From Accumulibacter sp964420975 (GTDB lineage Bacteria; Pseudomonadota; Gammaproteobacteria; Burkholderiales; Rhodocyclaceae): DNA of 64,000 nt. This document shows, piece after piece, positions 61,029 through 64,000 of this stretch (position 1 is its first letter; the number at the start of each line of letters is the position of its first letter). Location: assembly GCA_964420975.1 (NCBI GenBank), contig CAYQVH010000006.1:1-64000 (forward strand), in the 5' to 3' direction. The notes beneath the pieces are model-generated. The model saw nothing but the letters and a program-made list of their open reading frames with translations. It made no database searches and was not told where the DNA came from. The position numbers and the translations under genes were made by a program.

Positions 61029-62744
61029 ATGGCAGCTAATCCGCAACACTCGTCGCTCAGCGGCTTGGCGCGCGCGCTGGTACAGGACGGCCGGCTGAAA
61101 GAAGCCGAGGCGGAGTCTTTGCTCGCGCAGGCCGCGACCAACAAGACGTCTCTGGTCGAACAAATCGTCGCCGCCGGGAAAGGTTCTTTCCTCGACTTGG
61201 CTCGCTTTGCGGCAGACAAGTTCGGCTATCCGCTGCTCGACCTGGCGGCGATCGACGACAGCAGCCTGCAGAAGGCTGCCGTCGATCGCAAGCTGATCGC
61301 AACTCATCGCGTCATCCCGTTGCACAAGCGGGGCAATCGTTTGGCGATTGCGACAGCGGATCCGACCAATCTGCGCGCGTTGGACGAGATTCGCTTCCAA
61401 ACCGGGCTCGCCGTCGATCCGGTGGTCGTCGAGGAAAACAAACTCGCCCCCTTGGTAACGAAGCTCAGCGAGTCCGCCGAGGAAAGCTTGAAGAGCCTCG
61501 CCAGTGAGGATCTCAGTCTCGAATTCACCGACGAGCAGGCTCAGGAGAAGGCCGACGACGCGTCGAGTATCGAAGTCGATGACGCGCCTGTCGTCCGCTT
61601 CATCCAGAAGATGCTGCTCGACGCGATCAGCGAAGGGGCCTCCGATATTCACTTCGAGCCCTACGAGAAGAGCTACCGCATTCGTTTTCGGGCCGACGGC
61701 ATCCTGCGCGAAGTGGCTGCACCTCCACTGGTTATCAAGGACAAGATTGCTTCCCGAATCAAGGTCATTTCCCGCCTGAACATTGCCGAAAAACGCGTTC
61801 CTCAGGACGGTCGAATGCGCCTGGTGCTCTCCAAGAATCGCGCGATCGACTTTCGCGTCAGCACCTTGCCAACGATGTATGGGGAAAAGATCGTCCTCCG
61901 CATCCTCGATCCAACCAGCGCGACGCTCGGCATCGAAGTCCTGGGCTACGAGCCGGATCAGAAGAAGCTGCTGCTCGACGCGATCCACCGGCCGTACGGA
62001 ATGATTCTGGTGACTGGACCCACCGGATCGGGCAAGACGGTGTCGCTTTACACCTGCCTCAACCTTCTGAATCGGCCCGGAATCAACATTTCGACCGCCG
62101 AGGATCCCGCCGAAATTCCGCTGCCCGGAATCAACCAGGTCAACGTCGATGACCGCGCGGGACTGACCTTCCCGGTGGTTCTCAAGGCTTTCCTGCGTCA
62201 GGACCCGGACATCATCATGGTCGGCGAGATTCGCGATCTCGAGACCGCCGAGATCGCGATCAAGGCAGCGCAGACCGGCCACTTGGTGCTGTCTACGCTG
62301 CACACCAATGATGCACCCGCAACGCTGACGCGACTCATGAACATGGGGATCCCGACCTTCAACCTGGCGTCGAGCATTCTCCTGATTACCGCACAGCGTC
62401 TTGTCCGCCGTTTATGCACCTGCAAGAAACCCCTCGAGACGCCGATCGAGACGCTGCTCAACGCCGGTTTCGAGGAGCCCGATCTCGACGGCAGTTGGGT
62501 GCTTTACGGCCCTGGCGGTTGCGAGCGTTGTAAGGGAACGGGCTACAAGGGGCGTGTCGGTCTCTACGAAGTGATGCCGGTGACCGAGTCGATCCAGCGC
62601 ATCATCATGGCGAACGGCGGCGAACTCGACATTGCGAGCCAGGCTCGCAAGGAGGGCGTCAATGATTTGCGCCGTTCGGGACTGCTGAAAGTCAAGCAGG
62701 GACTAACCTCTCTTGACGAAGTGCTAGGCAGCACTAACGCGTGA
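61029..62744 (+). CDS. pilB: type IV pilus assembly ATPase PilB
   Basis: The 571-residue AAA-type secretion ATPase has an N-terminal MshEN-like domain (LARALVQDGRLKEAEAESLL), Walker A GPTGSGKTVSLY (about residue 330), Asp box VNVDDRAGLTFP, Walker B IIMVGEIRDLETAEIA, His box TGHLVLSTLHTNDAP and a C-terminal tetracysteine zinc site (CTCKK ... CERCKGTGYKG). It powers pilus extension. It is 13 bases upstream of pilC and separated from pilMNOPQ by about 33 kb, as is usual. Confidence 0.96.
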   Translation: MAANPQHSSLSGLARALVQDGRLKEAEAESLLAQAATNKTSLVEQIVAAGKGSFLDLARFAADKFGYPLLDLAAIDDSSLQKAAVDRKLIATHRVIPLHKRGNRLAIATADPTNLRALDEIRFQTGLAVDPVVVEENKLAPLVTKLSESAEESLKSLASEDLSLEFTDEQAQEKADDASSIEVDDAPVVRFIQKMLLDAISEGASDIHFEPYEKSYRIRFRADGILREVAAPPLVIKDKIASRIKVISRLNIAEKRVPQDGRMRLVLSKNRAIDFRVSTLPTMYGEKIVLRILDPTSATLGIEVLGYEPDQKKLLLDAIHRPYGMILVTGPTGSGKTVSLYTCLNLLNRPGINISTAEDPAEIPLPGINQVNVDDRAGLTFPVVLKAFLRQDPDIIMVGEIRDLETAEIAIKAAQTGHLVLSTLHTNDAPATLTRLMNMGIPTFNLASSILLITAQRLVRRLCTCKKPLETPIETLLNAGFEEPDLDGSWVLYGPGGCERCKGTGYKGRVGLYEVMPVTESIQRIIMANGGELDIASQARKEGVNDLRRSGLLKVKQGLTSLDEVLGSTNA

Positions 62745-62757
62745 ACAAGAGGACACC

Positions 62758-63996
62758 ATGGCGACCGCAGTAAAACCGTTCAAGAAAGCCACGCCCGAGG
62801 TCAAGGAATACGTTTTTCTTTGGGAGGGAAAAAACAAGGCCGGCAAGGTGATCCGCGGCGAGCAGCGAGCGACGAGTATCACCGTCGTCCAGGCGACACT
62901 GCGCCGACAAGGCGTACTGGTGAGCAAGATTACGAAACAGCGCTTTCGTGGCGGGCGTCGAATCACCGAGAAGGACATCACGCTGTTTACCCGACAGTTG
63001 GCGACGATGATGAAGGCCGGAGTCCCGCTGCTACAAACCTTTGAAATCGTCGGTCGCGGGCACGACAATCCATCCGTCGGCAAGTTGCTACTCGATATCA
63101 AGGCGGACGTCGAAACCGGGAGCTCTCTGTCGCAGGCTTTCCGCAAGTACCCCGTGCACTTCGACCTGCTGTACTCCAACCTCGTTGCCGCCGGCGAACA
63201 GGCGGGGATTCTCGAAAGCCTGCTCGATCGCTTGGCGACCTATAAGGAAAAGATGCTGGCGATCAAGGGCAAGATCAAGTCGGCCCTGTTCTACCCGGTG
63301 GCGGTCATTGTCGTCGCTTTCATCATTACCGCCATCATCATGATCTTCGTCATCCCGGCGTTCAAGGAGGTGTTCAGGAGTTTCGGTGCCGACCTGCCGG
63401 CCCCGACGCTGGTCGTGATTGCCATGTCCGACTTCGTCGTCGCCTATTGGTGGGCGCTTTTCGGTGGAATCGGCGCTTCGGTCTACGCGTTCTTCTACAC
63501 CTGGAAGCGTTCGGAGAAGATGCAGATCATCCTCGACCGCCTCTTTCTGCGCCTGCCGCTGTTTGGCGACATCATTCGCAAGGCGGTGATCGCCCGCTGG
63601 ACGCGAACGCTGGCGACCATGTTCGCAGCCGGCGTTCCTCTGGTCGAGTCGCTAGAGTCGGTTGGCGGTGCGGCCGGCAACTACATCTACAAGATGGGCA
63701 CGCGACAGATCGAGAGCGAGGTGAGTACCGGTACCAGCTTGACCATCGCGATGCAGAATGTCGACCTGTTTCCGAATATGGTGACCCAGATGGTCGCCAT
63801 TGGCGAAGAGTCCGGCGCTCTCGATTCGATGCTGGGCAAGGTCGCCGACTTCTTCGAAGCGGAAGTCGATGATGCGATTGAGGCGCTATCGAGCCTGATG
63901 GAGCCCATGATCATGGTCGTGCTCGGCGTTCTGATCGGCGGCATGGTGATTGCGATGTATCTACCGATTTTCAAGATCGGCGCCGTGGTTGGCTGA
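62758..63996 (+). CDS. pilC: type IV pilus inner-membrane platform protein PilC
   Basis: The 412-residue GspF-family protein has two repeated cytoplasmic domains (DITLFTRQLATMMKAGVPLL and VIARWTRTLATMFAAGVPLV, each followed by an amphipathic block) and three membrane segments (about residues 175-205, 225-245 and 380-405, the last MEPMIMVVLGVLIGGMVIAM). It forms the platform turned by PilB/PilT. It ends 4 bases before the right edge of the window, where a pilD prepilin peptidase gene would be expected. Confidence 0.96.
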   Translation: MATAVKPFKKATPEVKEYVFLWEGKNKAGKVIRGEQRATSITVVQATLRRQGVLVSKITKQRFRGGRRITEKDITLFTRQLATMMKAGVPLLQTFEIVGRGHDNPSVGKLLLDIKADVETGSSLSQAFRKYPVHFDLLYSNLVAAGEQAGILESLLDRLATYKEKMLAIKGKIKSALFYPVAVIVVAFIITAIIMIFVIPAFKEVFRSFGADLPAPTLVVIAMSDFVVAYWWALFGGIGASVYAFFYTWKRSEKMQIILDRLFLRLPLFGDIIRKAVIARWTRTLATMFAAGVPLVESLESVGGAAGNYIYKMGTRQIESEVSTGTSLTIAMQNVDLFPNMVTQMVAIGEESGALDSMLGKVADFFEAEVDDAIEALSSLMEPMIMVVLGVLIGGMVIAMYLPIFKIGAVVG

Positions 63997-64000
63997 TGCC

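Overview
This GC-rich window comes from a betaproteobacterial chromosome, most likely Rhodocyclales and possibly close to Candidatus Accumulibacter. That placement is an inference from gene order (pilMNOPQ-aroK-aroB-dgt, then gltB-gltD), protein types and base composition; no database search was possible.

Left part (1-13.1 kb) is accessory DNA. A tRNA-Thr-like gene is followed by a four-gene minus-strand operon: a DUF2796 (ZrgA-type) periplasmic protein, a LolD/MacB-like ABC ATPase, an FtsX-like permease and a DUF3299 protein, which suggests metal (zinc) handling. Upstream of it lies an array of integron-type gene cassettes with no visible integrase (a CALIN): three attC-like sites frame two same-strand cassettes, one encoding a PIN-domain protein and the other an NYN/PIN-like protein. 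A group II intron sits in the bottom strand of the middle attC, with a decaying maturase and a complete IS256-family element inserted in it (8-bp target duplication). A 5' fragment of a second, related intron sits at the equivalent position of the first attC and is cut by an internally deleted IS256-like element. After the third attC comes a broken type I methyltransferase gene (hsdM) ended by an IS66-family element, beyond which lies a scrap of a DUF1254/DUF1214-type gene.

Right part (13.1-64 kb) is mostly core genome: fructokinase and MFS transporter; conserved membrane protein and exopolyphosphatase; PriA; penicillin-binding protein 1A diverging from the type IV pilus operon pilMNOPQ; aroK-aroB-dgt; a CBS-domain protein; pntAB transhydrogenase; glutamate synthase gltBD; glmU and glmS; a GNAT acetyltransferase, dapF, DUF484 and xerC; DUF2784; a RegB/RegA-type redox two-component system; queC; a CNNM/CorC-type membrane protein; a lytic transglycosylase; an EF-G-like GTPase with plsB; malic enzyme maeB; and pilB-pilC at the right edge.

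Functionally the core part joins cell-envelope building (PBP1A, GlmU/GlmS, DapF, transglycosylase, PlsB), twitching pili (PilMNOPQ, PilB, PilC), nitrogen assimilation (GltBD) with NADPH supply (PntAB, MaeB), and redox-responsive regulation (RegBA). The most unusual part is the nested cassette/intron/IS region at 3.6-12.8 kb.
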